Numbered from the stretch's first letter, positions 29,937-40,460 are shown. The stretch: 64,000 nt of DNA from Pseudoxanthomonas kaohsiungensis (GCF_010211765.1 NZ_PDWO01000004.1:186001-250000); one strand, 5' to 3'. Notes: generated by a model not told the origin, from the sequence alone. Made by a program: numbers and translations.

Positions 29937-30653
29937 TCAGCGGCCCAGTTCGAACACCACGTCCAGTTGCACCGAGACGCTGCTTTCGCCGGCCGCGACC
30001 GGGGTGCTGCCGTCGAAGGCTTCGGCCTTCATCGCCATGCGCGGCATCGGCACCGGCATGCCTGCGCCACCCTCGCTGATGCTGACGATGCGACGCACGC
30101 GCAGACCCAGGGTGTCGGCGTAGGTGGCCGCGCGCGCCTGTGCCTGCTTGAGCGCGTCCGCGCGCGCCTGGTCGAACAGCGGCTCCGGATCGTCGATGCC
30201 GAAGCTCGGGCCGTTGATCTGGTTGGCGCCGCTGGCCACCAGCGCATCGAGCACCTGGCCCATCTTCGCCACGTCGCGCAGCTTCACCGTCACGGTGTTG
30301 CTGGCCTGGTAGCCGGTGATCCGCGGCGGCTGGTTCTCCTCGTAGCGGTACTGCGGATTGAGGTTGATGCCGCTGGTCTGCACGTCCTTGGCGGCCACCC
30401 CGGCGGCCTTGACCGCGGCCAGCACGCGGCTCATCTGTTCGGCGTTCTGGCGCATGGCGGTGTTGCCGTCGGCAGCCTGGGTGACGACGCCGGCCGAGAC
30501 GGTGGCGATGTCGGGGGCGCGCCGGGCCTCGGCCTGGGACGAGACCGAGAGCAGGGTGGCGTCGGCGGGCACGGTCGGGGTGGCCTGTGCGCCGGCGACC
30601 GCCGGGGCGGACAGGGCCATGGCGGCGAGCAGGGCGACGAACGGGTGGCGCAT
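29937..30653 (-). CDS. SIMPL-domain (DUF541) periplasmic protein
   Basis: A 238-residue exported protein with a signal peptide (FVALLAAMALSAPAVAGAQA). The SIMPL/DUF541 domain covers almost the whole mature chain (LLSVSSQAEARRAPDIATVS; VQTSGINLNPQYRYEENQPP; DALKQAQARAATYADTLGL). Relatives are BP26 of Brucella and YggE of E. coli, associated with oxidative stress and forming channel-like oligomers. AAGGAG precedes the ATG. Confidence 0.9.
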   Translation of the reverse strand: MRHPFVALLAAMALSAPAVAGAQATPTVPADATLLSVSSQAEARRAPDIATVSAGVVTQAADGNTAMRQNAEQMSRVLAAVKAAGVAAKDVQTSGINLNPQYRYEENQPPRITGYQASNTVTVKLRDVAKMGQVLDALVASGANQINGPSFGIDDPEPLFDQARADALKQAQARAATYADTLGLRVRRIVSISEGGAGMPVPMPRMAMKAEAFDGSTPVAAGESSVSVQLDVVFELGR

Positions 30654-30795
30654 CGGATTCTCCTTGTCGGGTTTTCAGGGTCCGCACGGGACTGCGCGGC
30701 AGGGTCGGGTCGGGGGGATGAACGCGCCGTGAGCCCGGATGGGGTCGGACCCCCGGGACGGGCATGGGCCCACGGTTCAGCCAGCCGCCGCGGGT

Positions 30796-30801
30796 TATCC
30801 T
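30796..30801 (+). promoter_or_regulatory. Putative –10 box for leaderless maf
   Basis: TATCCT, four of six matches, ending 6 nt before the maf ATG; no Shine-Dalgarno lies between them. Confidence 0.38.
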
Positions 30802-30807
30802 TGCACC

Positions 30808-31413
30808 ATGCTGTATCTGGCCTCGAAATCCCCCCGCCGGGCCGAATTGCTGCAACGGCTCGGCCTGTCCCACCGCCTCCTCGATGTCGACGTCCCGGAA
30901 GTCCGGGCGCCGGGCGAGGGTGCGGCCGACTACGTGCGCCGCGTGGCCCGCGACAAGGCCCGCGCCGGCTGGTCGCTGGTCGCCGGCGAGCCCGGCGCGC
31001 GCGTGCTCGGCGCGGACACCGAGGTGGTCCTGGACGAGGAGGTGTTCGGCAAGCCGGCCGACGCCGCCGATGCGGCGGCCATGCTGCGGCGGCTGTCCGG
31101 GCGCACCCACACGGTACTGTCGGCGGTGGTGGTGGTCGACGCGGCCGGCGAGCGCGAAACCCTGTCCCGCACCGCGGTCCGCTTCGCGCCGCTGGACGAA
31201 GCCGCCATCGCCGCCTATGTCGCCACCGGCGAGGCGATGGGCAAGGCCGGCGCCTACGCCATCCAGGGCCGTGCCGAAGCCTTCGTAGAACACCTGTCCG
31301 GCAGCTACTCCGGGGTCATGGGCCTGCCGGTGCACGAGACCGCGCGCCTGCTCGACGCCACGACCGCCGCCGCGCAGCACGATACCGGCGCCCGCGCCGC
31401 CATGGCCGGGTGA
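30808..31413 (+). CDS. maf: Maf-family nucleoside triphosphate pyrophosphatase
   Basis: A 201-residue Maf/YhdE-type house-cleaning enzyme, probably acting on dTTP/UTP and modified pyrimidine nucleotides. It begins [20 protein letters not shown], with the SxSPRR loop, the catalytic Asp in [16 protein letters not shown] and [17 protein letters not shown]. The stop overlaps the possible upstream GTG of rng. The maf–rng order is conserved. Confidence 0.95.
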   Translation: MLYLASKSPRRAELLQRLGLSHRLLDVDVPEVRAPGEGAADYVRRVARDKARAGWSLVAGEPGARVLGADTEVVLDEEVFGKPADAADAAAMLRRLSGRTHTVLSAVVVVDAAGERETLSRTAVRFAPLDEAAIAAYVATGEAMGKAGAYAIQGRAEAFVEHLSGSYSGVMGLPVHETARLLDATTAAAQHDTGARAAMAG

Positions 31414-31421
31414 GGGGCGCC

Positions 31422-32909
31422 GTGTCCGAGGAGATCCTGGTCAACGTCACCCCGCGCGAGACCCGCGTGGCGGTGGTCGAGAACGGCATGCTGCAGGAGC
31501 TGCACATCGAGCGCGGCTGGCGGCGCGGGGTGGTCGGCAACATCTACAAGGGGCGCGTGCAGCGGGTGATGCCCGGCATGCAGGCGGCCTTCGTCGAACT
31601 GGGGCTGGAGCGGGCCGCGTTCCTGCACGCCAACGACGTGGTGCGGCCGGCGCCGGTGGATGCCGGCCAGACCGAGGACGCGCCGCCGCAGCCGATCTCC
31701 ACCCCGTCCATCGTCGAGCTGCTGCGCGACGGGCAGGAGATCGTGGTCCAGGTGGTCAAGGATCCGATCGGCACCAAGGGCGCGCGCCTGACCACGCAGA
31801 TCTCCATCCCTTCGCGCTACCTGGTGCTGCTGCCGCAGTCGCGCACGGTCGGGGTGTCGGCGCGGATCGAGGACGAGGCCGAGCGCCTGCGCCTGAAGAC
31901 GCTGGTCTCCGACCTGTCGGCCAGCCACGGCGGCCACGGCTACATCGTGCGCACCAACGCCGAAGGCCAGCCGGCCGAGGCGCTGGCCGAAGACATCGCC
32001 TACCTGTCGCGGGTGTGGAACGTGGTCGAGCGCCGCGGCCGCGAGGCCGCCGCCGGAACGATCATCTACGAGGACCTGAGCCTGCCGCTGCGCGCGGTGC
32101 GCGACCTGATCCGCCGCGACGTGGAGAAGGTGCGGGTGGATTCGCGCGACACCTACGACCGGCTGCAGGCGTTCGTCGCCAAGTACATGCCGGTGCTGGC
32201 CGAGAAGATCGAGCTGTACGCCGGCGACCGCCCGATCTTCGACCTGTACGGGGTGGAGGACGAGATCGGCCGCGCGCTGGACAAGCAGGTGCCGCTGAAG
32301 TCCGGCGGCTACCTGGTCATCGATCAGACCGAGGCGATGACCACCATCGACGTCAACACCGGTTCGTTCCTGGGCCAGCGCAACCTCGAGGAGACGGTGT
32401 ACCGCACCAACCTCGAGGCCGCCCAGGCGGTGGCCCGCCAGCTGCGCCTGCGCAACCTGGGCGGGATCATCATCATCGACTTCATCGACATGACCGATCC
32501 GGAGCACCGCCGCCAGGTGCTGCGCACGCTGGAGAAGTCGCTCTCGCGCGACCATGCCAAGACCACGGTCTACGACTTCTCGCCGCTGGGGCTGGTCGAG
32601 ATGACCCGCAAGCGCACGGTCGAGAGCCTGGAGCGGCAGCTGTCGGAGACCTGCCCGCAGTGCAGCGGGCGCGGCTCGGTGAAGACCGCCGAGACGGTGA
32701 CCTACGAGGTGTTCCGCGAGATCACCCGCGCGGTGCGCCAGTTCGACGCCGCGCGCCTGCTGGTGATCGCCTCGCCCAAGGTGGTGGCGCGGATCACCGA
32801 GGAGGAGTCGGCCGCGGTGGCCGAGCTGGAGGAGTTCCTCGGCAAGACCATCCGCTTCCAGGCGGACGAGCAGTACCTGCAGGAGCAGTTCGATGTGGTC
32901 CTGCTCTAG
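31422..32909 (+). CDS. rng: Ribonuclease G
   Basis: A 495-residue endoribonuclease of the RNase E/G family that matures the 16S rRNA 5' end. An S1 domain lies near residues 35–130 (GNIYKGRVQRVMPGMQAAFVE), the catalytic acids are in IDVNTGSFLGQRNLEETV and IIIIDFIDM, and the Zn-link CPQCSGRG is near residue 410. It lacks the long C-terminal scaffold of RNase E. The GTG giving VSEEILVNVTPRE was chosen; GAGGGG lies about 6 nt upstream. An in-frame GTG at 31410 is an alternative. Confidence 0.96.
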   Translation: MSEEILVNVTPRETRVAVVENGMLQELHIERGWRRGVVGNIYKGRVQRVMPGMQAAFVELGLERAAFLHANDVVRPAPVDAGQTEDAPPQPISTPSIVELLRDGQEIVVQVVKDPIGTKGARLTTQISIPSRYLVLLPQSRTVGVSARIEDEAERLRLKTLVSDLSASHGGHGYIVRTNAEGQPAEALAEDIAYLSRVWNVVERRGREAAAGTIIYEDLSLPLRAVRDLIRRDVEKVRVDSRDTYDRLQAFVAKYMPVLAEKIELYAGDRPIFDLYGVEDEIGRALDKQVPLKSGGYLVIDQTEAMTTIDVNTGSFLGQRNLEETVYRTNLEAAQAVARQLRLRNLGGIIIIDFIDMTDPEHRRQVLRTLEKSLSRDHAKTTVYDFSPLGLVEMTRKRTVESLERQLSETCPQCSGRGSVKTAETVTYEVFREITRAVRQFDAARLLVIASPKVVARITEEESAAVAELEEFLGKTIRFQADEQYLQEQFDVVLL

Positions 32910-33026
32910 GCCCGGCTACCGCAACCAGGGATTGGACACACGCAGGGAAACGATCGCGCCGCCGCACGCACGGTGCGACGCGGCGTGCCCGGCGCACGCG
33001 TGGCCGCGCGCCCGGGCGGCACGCTG

Positions 33027-36000
33027 ATGCCCACCCCCGTCCGCCGCCGCCTGCGCCTGGCCCGCCGCTGGGCCGCCTACCTGCTGGCCGTGGTGCTGGT
33101 GCTGATGGCGCTGGTGCTGGGCGCGGCCAGCCAGGTGCTGCCACTGGCCGAGCGTCATCCCGAGCGCATCGCCGCCTGGCTCAGCGAGAAGGCCGGGCGG
33201 CCGGTCAGCTTCGATCGCGTCGACACGCAATGGACCCGCCGCGGACCGTTGTTGCAGCTTGAAGGGCTGCATATCGGCGAGCCCGACGGAGGCGTGCGCA
33301 TCGGCCAGGCCGAGGTGCTGGTGTCGATGTACGCCGGCCTGCTGCCGGGGCGCTCGTTCACCGAGCTGAGGCTGCGCGGGCCCGCGCTCACCCTGGAGCG
33401 CGCCGACGACGGACGCTGGTCGGTGCGCGGCCTGCCGATGACCGGTACCGCCGATCCGCTCGACTACCTCGAGGGCCTGGGCGAGTTGCAGGTGATCGGC
33501 GGCCAGCTCGACGTGCGCGCGCCGGCACTGGGCCTGCGCACGCGCATCCCGAAGATCGACCTGCGCCTGCGCGTGGACGGGCGCCGGGTCAGCGCCGGCG
33601 CGCGTGCCTGGATCCGTCCCGATGCGGCGCCGGCGGCACTGGCGTTCGAGTTCGATCGCGACAGCGGCCATGGCCGCGGCTCCTTCGACCTGGAGACCGG
33701 GGCGCTGGGCGGCTGGGCGCCCTTGCTGCACCACGCCGGGATCGCGCCCGTCGACGGACGCGGACAGGTCCAGGCCTGGGCCGAGGTGCGGAACCATCGC
33801 GTGGTGCTGGTGACCACGCAGTTCCAGCTGCGGCACCTGCTGCTGTCCGGCGCGCCGCTGGCCGACGGGCTGCTGCCGCAAGTGCGCCTGGACGAGCTGC
33901 GCGGGTTGGCGCGCTGGCGGGTCACCGCGGATGGCTGGCGCCTGGACGCACCGCTGCTGCGCGTGGCCGACGCGCGCGGGACGCAGTCGCTGGACGGGCT
34001 GCTCGTCGCCGGTGGACGCCGCCTGGCCCTGCAGGCCGACCGGGTCGACGCGACGCCCCTGCTGGCCGTTGCCGCCCTGAGCGACCGGCTGTCGCCATCG
34101 TTGCGTGCGTGGATGTTGGACGCGGCGCCGCAGGCCACGCTGTCGCAGGTCGAAGTGGCCGCGCTGCGCGGAGGGCCGTTGCGCATGCAGGGGCGGATCG
34201 AGCGGATCGCGTTCGCACCGGTCGGCAACGCGCCGGGCATCGATGGCCTGGCCGGCCGCTTCGAAGGCGACGCCGACGGCATGAAGCTGGCGCTGGACAC
34301 GCGCAGCGCGCTGCGCTTCGACTGGCCCAGCGGCTTCGGCGTGGTCCACGAGCTGCGGCTCGACGGCGACCTGCAGGCCTGGCGCGAGGGAGAGGGCTGG
34401 GAGGTAGGCACCTCGGCGCTGCGGGTGGATGGCGGCGACTATGCCGTCGATGCGCGCGGCAGCCTGTGGTTCCAGGGCGACGGCACCCGGCCCTGGATCG
34501 GGATCGCCGCCGACATCGCCGATACCGAGGTGCCGGTGGCGAAGAAGTTCTGGATCCACCACAAGATGTCCAAGGCCGCGGTGGACTGGCTGGACATGGC
34601 GCTGGAAGGCGGCACCGTCGCCGGCGGCCGCGGCCTGGTCGCCGGCGACCTGGACGACTGGCCGTTCGTGGAGGGCAACGGCCGCTTCGAAGCCACCGCC
34701 ACGATCCGCGACGGGCGCATCCGCTTCCAGGAAGACTGGCCGGCCATGGAGGCGATGCTGGGCGAGGTCGCCTTCGTCGGCAACGGTTTCACCGTGGAGG
34801 GACAGGGCAACCTCGATGGCGTTCCCGTGCAACGGTTGCAGGCCGGCATCGCCGACTTCAGGCGTGCGCCGCTGAAGGTGCGCGCCGACAGCCGCGGCGA
34901 TGCCGCCGCGCTGCTAGAACTGCTGCGGCACAGTCCCCTGCATGCCGAGAACGCCGAAACCCTCGACCACCTGCAGGCGTCCGGGCCGGCCGCCACCGCC
35001 TTCGCCCTGGACCTGCCGCTGGGCAGCGGGCGCGGCCCGGCGCTCGTCGATGGCTCGGTCGACCTGCAGGGGGCACGGCTGGCGGAAAAACGCTGGAACC
35101 TGGTGTTCGACCAGGTGCGAGGGCGCGCCCGCTACGACCGCGACGGCTTCGAAGCGGAGCAGTTGTCGGTGCGCTATGCCGGCCAGGACGGCACGCTCGG
35201 GCTGCGCTCCGGCGGCCACGTGCAGGATGCGGCGAACGTGTTCGAGGCCAGCCTCGACGCACCGCTGGACGCGGCCGACCTGTTCGCGCGTGCGCCGGAA
35301 CTGGACTGGCTGGCGCCGCGCGTGCGCGGCCGCTCCCCGTGGACGCTGGCGGTGGCGCTGCCGAAGCAGCCGGTCGCCGGCAGCGCCGGGACGCTGTGGC
35401 TGGACTCGTCACTGGTGGGGACCGCGCTCGACCTGCCGTCGCCGCTGGCGAAGCCGGCGGCGGAAACGCTGCCAACCCGGGTGCAGGTCGGGCTGCCGCT
35501 GGGCAGCGGCGCGATCGACGTGGCCTTCGGCGAGCGCATGGCGCTGCGCGCGCGGCAGCAGAACGGGCAGACCGGCGTGCGGGTCAGCCTCGGCCGGGCC
35601 ACGGTCGACGCCGAGCCGCCGGCATCGGGCATTGTCGTAGGCGGGCATACGCCCTCGCTGGACGCGCTGGAATGGATCGCCCTGGCCAAGGGCGGCGGCA
35701 AGGACGGCGTGCCGCTGCGCCAGATCGACGTGCTGGCCGACGAGCTGCGCCTGCTGGGCGGTGCCTTCCCGGCCACGCGCCTGAGATTGCAGCCCGGTGC
35801 GCAGGCGCTGGCGGTGCAGGTGGACGGCCCCGCGCTGGCCGGGACGGTGACCGTGCCCGACGCCGCCGATGCGCCGGTGCAGGGGCATTTCACGCGCCTG
35901 CACTGGCAGCCGGTCGCCAAGCCGGTCGATACGACCGCGAGCGGCGAGGAGCGGCTGGCCGATGCGCTTGCCGCCGGCGTCGCGCCGCCGGCGGAGGCAA

Positions 36001-36959
36001 CGCCCGCCGCAGCCCCGCGGGCCGATGCGGCGACGCCGGTCGGCGATGCCACCGCCGATGGCGCGGCGGCGCCGGCCGACGACGGGTTCGACCCGGCCGG
36101 CATTCCGCCGCTGGCCCTGGACGTGGACGACCTGCGCTTCCGCCAGGCCCAACTGGGCAAGGCCTCGCTGCGCACCCGGCCGGTCCCCGGCGGCCTGCGC
36201 CTGGACCGGCTGCAGATCCGCGCCGGGGAACAGACCGTCGATGCCACCGGCGAATGGCTCGGTCGCGGCGATGCCGCGCGCACCCACCTGACGGTGCAGG
36301 TCGACAGCCAGGACATGGGCGGCCTGATGGACGGCCTGGGCTACCGCAACTGGCTGGCCCGCGGCGAAGGCCAGGTCCACTTCGATGCCAGCTGGCCGGG
36401 CCCGCCCGCCGGCTTCCGCCTGGCCGGCCTGCAGGGCAGCCTGCGCATCGCCGCCAGGGACGGCCAACTGCTGGAAGTGGAGCCGGGCGCCGGCCGCGTG
36501 CTCGGCCTGTTCAGCCTGGCCCAGCTGCCGCGCCGGCTGATGCTCGATTTCCGCGACTTCTTCTCCAAGGGCTTCGCCTTCGACCAGCTGGAAGGCGAGC
36601 TGCGCTTCGCCGACGGCCAGGCGCACACCGACGGGATCGTGATCGACGGCCCGGCCGCCGACATCCGCATCCGCGGCGATACCGACCTGCGCGCCCAGCG
36701 CTTCGACCAGACCATCGACGTGCTGCCCAAGTCCGGCAACCTGCTCACCGTGGTCGGCGCGGTGGCGGGCGGCCCGGTCGGCGCGGCGGTCGGCGCGGCG
36801 GCCAACGCGGTGCTGGCCAAGCCGCTGGGCGAGATCGGCGCCAAGACCTACCGGGTCAGCGGACCGTGGAAGGAGCCGAAGGTCGAGGTGATCAGCCGCG
36901 AGCAGTCGCGCCGCGAAGAGGACGCCGCCGCAGCGGGTCACGACGCCGGGATGCATTGA
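33027..36959 (+). CDS. yhdP: YhdP family AsmA-like phospholipid transporter
   Basis: A 1310-residue protein of the TIGR02099/YhdP family. One N-terminal membrane helix (AAYLLAVVLVLMALVLGAA) precedes a very long periplasmic beta-rich part that bridges the inner and outer membranes in relatives of the AsmA/VPS13 class, which move phospholipids outward. The C-terminal conserved block contains LPRRLMLDFRDFFSKGFAFDQ, the YhdP hallmark, and a hydrophobic VVGAVAGGPVGAAVGAAAN stretch. The ATG of MPTPVRRRLRLARR was chosen; an ATG 54 nt upstream is possible. It follows rng as usual. Confidence 0.92.
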   Translation: MPTPVRRRLRLARRWAAYLLAVVLVLMALVLGAASQVLPLAERHPERIAAWLSEKAGRPVSFDRVDTQWTRRGPLLQLEGLHIGEPDGGVRIGQAEVLVSMYAGLLPGRSFTELRLRGPALTLERADDGRWSVRGLPMTGTADPLDYLEGLGELQVIGGQLDVRAPALGLRTRIPKIDLRLRVDGRRVSAGARAWIRPDAAPAALAFEFDRDSGHGRGSFDLETGALGGWAPLLHHAGIAPVDGRGQVQAWAEVRNHRVVLVTTQFQLRHLLLSGAPLADGLLPQVRLDELRGLARWRVTADGWRLDAPLLRVADARGTQSLDGLLVAGGRRLALQADRVDATPLLAVAALSDRLSPSLRAWMLDAAPQATLSQVEVAALRGGPLRMQGRIERIAFAPVGNAPGIDGLAGRFEGDADGMKLALDTRSALRFDWPSGFGVVHELRLDGDLQAWREGEGWEVGTSALRVDGGDYAVDARGSLWFQGDGTRPWIGIAADIADTEVPVAKKFWIHHKMSKAAVDWLDMALEGGTVAGGRGLVAGDLDDWPFVEGNGRFEATATIRDGRIRFQEDWPAMEAMLGEVAFVGNGFTVEGQGNLDGVPVQRLQAGIADFRRAPLKVRADSRGDAAALLELLRHSPLHAENAETLDHLQASGPAATAFALDLPLGSGRGPALVDGSVDLQGARLAEKRWNLVFDQVRGRARYDRDGFEAEQLSVRYAGQDGTLGLRSGGHVQDAANVFEASLDAPLDAADLFARAPELDWLAPRVRGRSPWTLAVALPKQPVAGSAGTLWLDSSLVGTALDLPSPLAKPAAETLPTRVQVGLPLGSGAIDVAFGERMALRARQQNGQTGVRVSLGRATVDAEPPASGIVVGGHTPSLDALEWIALAKGGGKDGVPLRQIDVLADELRLLGGAFPATRLRLQPGAQALAVQVDGPALAGTVTVPDAADAPVQGHFTRLHWQPVAKPVDTTASGEERLADALAAGVAPPAEATPAAAPRADAATPVGDATADGAAAPADDGFDPAGIPPLALDVDDLRFRQAQLGKASLRTRPVPGGLRLDRLQIRAGEQTVDATGEWLGRGDAARTHLTVQVDSQDMGGLMDGLGYRNWLARGEGQVHFDASWPGPPAGFRLAGLQGSLRIAARDGQLLEVEPGAGRVLGLFSLAQLPRRLMLDFRDFFSKGFAFDQLEGELRFADGQAHTDGIVIDGPAADIRIRGDTDLRAQRFDQTIDVLPKSGNLLTVVGAVAGGPVGAAVGAAANAVLAKPLGEIGAKTYRVSGPWKEPKVEVISREQSRREEDAAAAGHDAGMH

Positions 36960-37011
36960 GTTCCGGCATCGTTTGCGAGCGCCAGCGGGCCTGGAACCCT
37001 CGCCGTCCTTC

Positions 37012-37105
37012 GTAGAGCGGGGCCTGCCCCGCTGCCGTTGCGTCGCTCGCCGTGACCGGGCGGCCCGGCATACGGTGATGCGCAGCCGGGCAAGCCCGGC
37101 TCTAC
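37012..37105. repeat. Inverted pair of GTAGAGC-type REP palindromes
   Basis: The left element GTAGAGCGGGGCCTGCCCCGCTGC and the right element, the complement of GTAGAGCCGGGCTTGCCCGGCTGC, face each other about 45 nt apart. The right copy's GTAG provides the TAG stop (37102–37104) of the DUF6065-like gene. Same general design as the GTAGGAGC elements but a different head base and stem. Confidence 0.85.
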
Positions 37106-37854
37106 GGAGATGAGGCGTCGTCGGTGGCCGATGCGCGGGTGAAGCCGGGCAGGCGCAGCTTCACCCGGTGCTCCTTCGCCGGGCAGCCATGCAGGTCCAC
37201 GCCGCGGAAGTAGCCGCGCTGCCACTGCTCGCGTGCGGCCGCCGAATCCGGATCGGGCAGTTCGGCCAGGAAATGCCCGCGGCTGGCGGTCCAGCGCTGG
37301 TGCTGCTCGGCCAGGTCCGGCGTCTCGGAAATCGGCCGCCACCGGGCCTGCACCTGTTCCAGCAGCGCACGCTGCAGTGGCAGCAGGTGGCAGAACGGCT
37401 CGCCGGCCTCGAAGCGCACGCGCCCGGGCCGGGTGAACTTCCAGTTCATGGTGAAGGTGTACGGGCTCCAGTCGGTCTCCACCAGGCCGGTCAGCGCGGC
37501 GATGCCGTCCTTGGGCCGGTTGATCGGTGCCATCGCCATCAACTCGATCCCGGCCTCGGTGCGGAACAGGCAGGGCACGTGGAAGGTCAGCACGCCGTAG
37601 CCGAAGTGGCTCATCGCCGGCGCGTGCGTGCCCGGATCGGGGATCACGCGGATCGCCTCGAGCGCGTCGGTGCCGTCCCATTCGGCCTGGAACCCGCTTT
37701 GGCACAGCAGTTCCCAGCCATGGGCGTTGGCCATGTCCAGCGGCAGGCAGCGGTAGGCGTAGCGCTGGTCGGTGCGGTCCATCCATTCGCGCTCGCGCGG
37801 GGCGGGGCGGATGTCCAGGGTGTGGCCGTCGAGGACGTGGGCGGTGACTTTCAT
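37102..37854 (-). CDS. DUF6065-like cytoplasmic protein
   Basis: A 250-residue protein without signal or membrane segments. It contains [70 protein letters not shown] and ends in an [11 protein letters not shown]-containing region. The combination resembles proteins annotated as DUF6065, of unknown function; I am fairly but not fully sure of that assignment. It lies on the opposite strand inside the yhdP–tldD pair, and its stop codon is part of a REP palindrome. Confidence 0.75.
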   Translation of the reverse strand: MKVTAHVLDGHTLDIRPAPREREWMDRTDQRYAYRCLPLDMANAHGWELLCQSGFQAEWDGTDALEAIRVIPDPGTHAPAMSHFGYGVLTFHVPCLFRTEAGIELMAMAPINRPKDGIAALTGLVETDWSPYTFTMNWKFTRPGRVRFEAGEPFCHLLPLQRALLEQVQARWRPISETPDLAEQHQRWTASRGHFLAELPDPDSAAAREQWQRGYFRGVDLHGCPAKEHRVKLRLPGFTRASATDDASSP

Positions 37855-37993
37855 GCAGCGCTTTCCGGGGCGTGTGCGGGCGGGCAGCGGCGGACGGGTG
37901 AAGGTCCGGGGCGGCCGGGCTGTCATCATAGGCGGCCGCGTCGCCCAGGCGACCGTGGTTGCCTTCCCTGACCGGCGCCCCCATCCCAAGACG

Positions 37994-39439
37994 ATGACCG
38001 ATTCCGCCCTGACCCTCGCGCAAACCCGCCTGCTGCTGCCCGGCGGCCTCGATCCCGCCGGCCTGGACCGGGCCTTCGGCACCCTGCTCGGCCCCGGCAT
38101 CGACTTCGGCGACCTGTATTTCCAGCATTCGCGCCGCGAGAGCTGGACGGTGGAGGACGGCATCGTCAAGGACGGCGCGCACTCGATCGAACAGGGCGTG
38201 GGCGTGCGTGCGATCAGCGGCGAGAAGACCGGCTTCGCCTATTCCGACGACATCAACGCCGACGCGCTGCGGCTGGCCGCCGGCTCGGCGCGCGCGATCG
38301 CGCGCGAGGGCGCCGCGCACGCGCCGCGCTCGCTGGTGCGCGCAGGCGGGCATGCGCTGTACGCGGCGGTCGATCCGATCGACGGCATGGGCAATGAGGA
38401 CAAGGTCGGCCAGCTGCGCGCGCTCGACCGGTTGCTGCGCGCGGCCGACCCGCGCGTGGTGCAGGTGTCGGTGAGCCTGTCCGGCGGCGTGGACACGGTG
38501 CTGGTGGCGCGCAGCGACGGCGTGCTGGCCGCCGACGTGCGCCCGCTGGTGCGGCTGAACGTGCAGGTGATCGTCGAGCAGGCTGGACGCCGCGAATCCG
38601 GCTACGCCGGCGGTGGCGGCCGTTACTCCTACGAAGAACTGTTCTCCGGCGGGCGCCCGGAGAAGCTGGCGCGCGAAGCGCTGCGCCAGGCGCTGGTCAA
38701 CCTGGAGGCGATCGATGCGCCGGCCGGGACGATGCCGGTGGTGCTCGGCGCCGGCTGGCCGGGCGTGCTGCTGCACGAGGCGGTCGGCCACGGCCTGGAA
38801 GGGGACTTCAACCGCAAGGGCACCTCGACCTACGCCGGGCGCATGGGCCAGCGCGTGGCCGCGCCGGGCGTCACCATCGTCGACGACGGCACGCTGGCGG
38901 GCCGCCGCGGTTCGCTCAACATCGACGACGAGGGCGAGCCGACGCGCTGCACCACCCTGATCGAGGACGGCGTGCTGGTCGGCTACATGCAGGATTCGCT
39001 CAATGCGCGGCTGATGGGCATGGCCCCGACCGGCAACGGCCGCCGCGAATCGTTCGCGCACCTGGTGATGCCGCGCATGACCAACACCTACATGCTGGCC
39101 GGCTCGCACGATCCGCAGGAGATGATCCGCTCGGTGAAGAAGGGCCTGTACGCGGTCAACTTCGGCGGCGGCCAGGTCGACATCACCAGCGGCAAGTACG
39201 TGTTCTCGGCCACCGAGGCCTACCTGATCGAGGACGGCAAGGTCACCGCGCCGGTGAAGGGCGCGACGCTGATCGGCAACGGCCCGGAGACGATGCAGAA
39301 GGTGCGCATGGTCGGCCACGACCTGGCCCTGGACGAGGGCGTGGGCGTGTGCGGCAAGGACGGGCAGAGCGTGCCGGTGGGCGTGGGCCAGCCCTCGCTG
39401 CTGATCGACGGGCTGACCGTGGGCGGCACGCGCGCGTGA
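37994..39439 (+). CDS. tldD: TldD metalloprotease subunit
   Basis: A 481-residue subunit of the TldD–TldE metalloprotease, which matures microcin B17 and degrades small unfolded peptides such as CcdA. The zinc motif [11 protein letters not shown] is near residue 260, followed by the C-terminal beta domain ([28 protein letters not shown]-like region with a conserved Cys near the end). Its partner pmbA/tldE lies 1.2 kb downstream, separated by darP on the other strand and two palindromic elements. Confidence 0.96.
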   Translation: MTDSALTLAQTRLLLPGGLDPAGLDRAFGTLLGPGIDFGDLYFQHSRRESWTVEDGIVKDGAHSIEQGVGVRAISGEKTGFAYSDDINADALRLAAGSARAIAREGAAHAPRSLVRAGGHALYAAVDPIDGMGNEDKVGQLRALDRLLRAADPRVVQVSVSLSGGVDTVLVARSDGVLAADVRPLVRLNVQVIVEQAGRRESGYAGGGGRYSYEELFSGGRPEKLAREALRQALVNLEAIDAPAGTMPVVLGAGWPGVLLHEAVGHGLEGDFNRKGTSTYAGRMGQRVAAPGVTIVDDGTLAGRRGSLNIDDEGEPTRCTTLIEDGVLVGYMQDSLNARLMGMAPTGNGRRESFAHLVMPRMTNTYMLAGSHDPQEMIRSVKKGLYAVNFGGGQVDITSGKYVFSATEAYLIEDGKVTAPVKGATLIGNGPETMQKVRMVGHDLALDEGVGVCGKDGQSVPVGVGQPSLLIDGLTVGGTRA

Positions 39440-39510
39440 GTCGCGCGCGGGCTGCGGGCCGGGCGGCAGTGCCGGACGAGCCGCGCGCAGGCGGCGCAGC
39501 GTCCGCCGGT

Positions 39511-40101
39511 TCAGTCCTGGCGGCCGTCGCTGTCGCCGTCGTCGTCCGGATCGACCGGACTGTCATCCTGCTGGCCGTTGCTGCCGCCGAGCAGCAGCAT
39601 ACGCAGTTCGCGGAACAGCTCGCGGAAGGCCCGCGGCGGCTTGTTGCGCAGCTTTTCCTCGTTGGCGTTGCGGACCAGCTGGCGCAGGTGCTGGCGGTCG
39701 GCGGCCGGATGCTCCTCCAGCAGTTCGGCCAGCGCGGCGTCGCCGTCGGCCAGCAGGCGCTCGCGCCAGGCTTCGACCCGGTGCATCGCGGCCACTTCCC
39801 GGCGGGCGGCCACGCCATCCTCGTCCAGCGCATCGCGGATCGCTTCGAGCGCCTCGTCGTCCTCGCGCCGCATCTGCTTGGCGAGGAAGGCCAGCTGGCG
39901 CTTGCGGGCGATATGGGCGGTGATCTTCCGGGTGTGCTCCAGGTGCGGCAGCAGGTCTTCGGGGATCGGCAGCTTGGCCAGCTGGGTGGGCGTGAGCGAG
40001 GCCAGCTTCTCCGCCAGCTCCAGCACTTCCAGCGCGTCGCGGCGCTGCTGGCTGCGGCTGGGGGAAAGGAATTCGCCGGTGTCTTCGTCGCGTCCGCGCA
40101 T
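39511..40101 (-). CDS. darP: Ribosome biogenesis factor DarP (YjgA)
   Basis: A 196-residue acidic, helical protein of the DUF615 family: [20 protein letters not shown]-like N-terminus (here [19 protein letters not shown]), [43 protein letters not shown] and a strongly acidic C-terminal tail. DarP aids late 50S assembly. It lies between tldD and pmbA, as in other Xanthomonadaceae and many gammaproteobacteria. Confidence 0.93.
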   Translation of the reverse strand: MRGRDEDTGEFLSPSRSQQRRDALEVLELAEKLASLTPTQLAKLPIPEDLLPHLEHTRKITAHIARKRQLAFLAKQMRREDDEALEAIRDALDEDGVAARREVAAMHRVEAWRERLLADGDAALAELLEEHPAADRQHLRQLVRNANEEKLRNKPPRAFRELFRELRMLLLGGSNGQQDDSPVDPDDDGDSDGRQD

Positions 40102-40292
40102 GGGGCTGGGGCTCTGTCGGTTGCCGGGGATTCTACCCGCGACGGCCTGAATTCCGGGTTGGCGGCCCTGGCAGGAGTCCGGCTTGCTGGCGACCGCGAC
40201 CTGTCATGTCCGGCAGGCGCGTCGGGCTACGGCCACGGCAACGACAACGGCAACATCAACGGCGTTGCACGGCAGCGACTCCGGAGGGGGCC

Positions 40293-40395
40293 GCGCCACG
40301 CCAGGGGTGCCGCTTTTCCCGCGGCGGGACGTCCTGTCCCGACGCCGGCGCGGGACATCCATGTCCCGCTTGTCGCGGCACCCCTGGCATGGCGC
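40293..40395 (-). repeat. Palindromic GGA-hairpin element P1
   Basis: Outer arms of 21 nt (GCGCCACGCCAGGGGTGCCGC-type, 20/21 complementary; 40293–40313 and 40375–40395) enclose two hairpins. Read on the minus strand: CGGGAC-ATGGAT-GTCCCG (40351–40368), then CGGGAC-AGGAC-GTCCCG (40325–40341). The hexaloop AUGGAU fits the CsrA/RsmA site ACANGGANGU. Downstream on that strand follow GGCCCCCTCCGGAG and a GTTGC-rich tract (40231–40268). P1 and P2 occupy most of the 537-nt darP–pmbA gap, which has no supported gene. Confidence 0.8.
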
Positions 40396-40460
40396 GTCCT
40401 TCGCGATCGTGCCGGCCGTGGTTTTCGTTTTGCCGCTTGGAACAGCCTGCTGCCTGGGGT

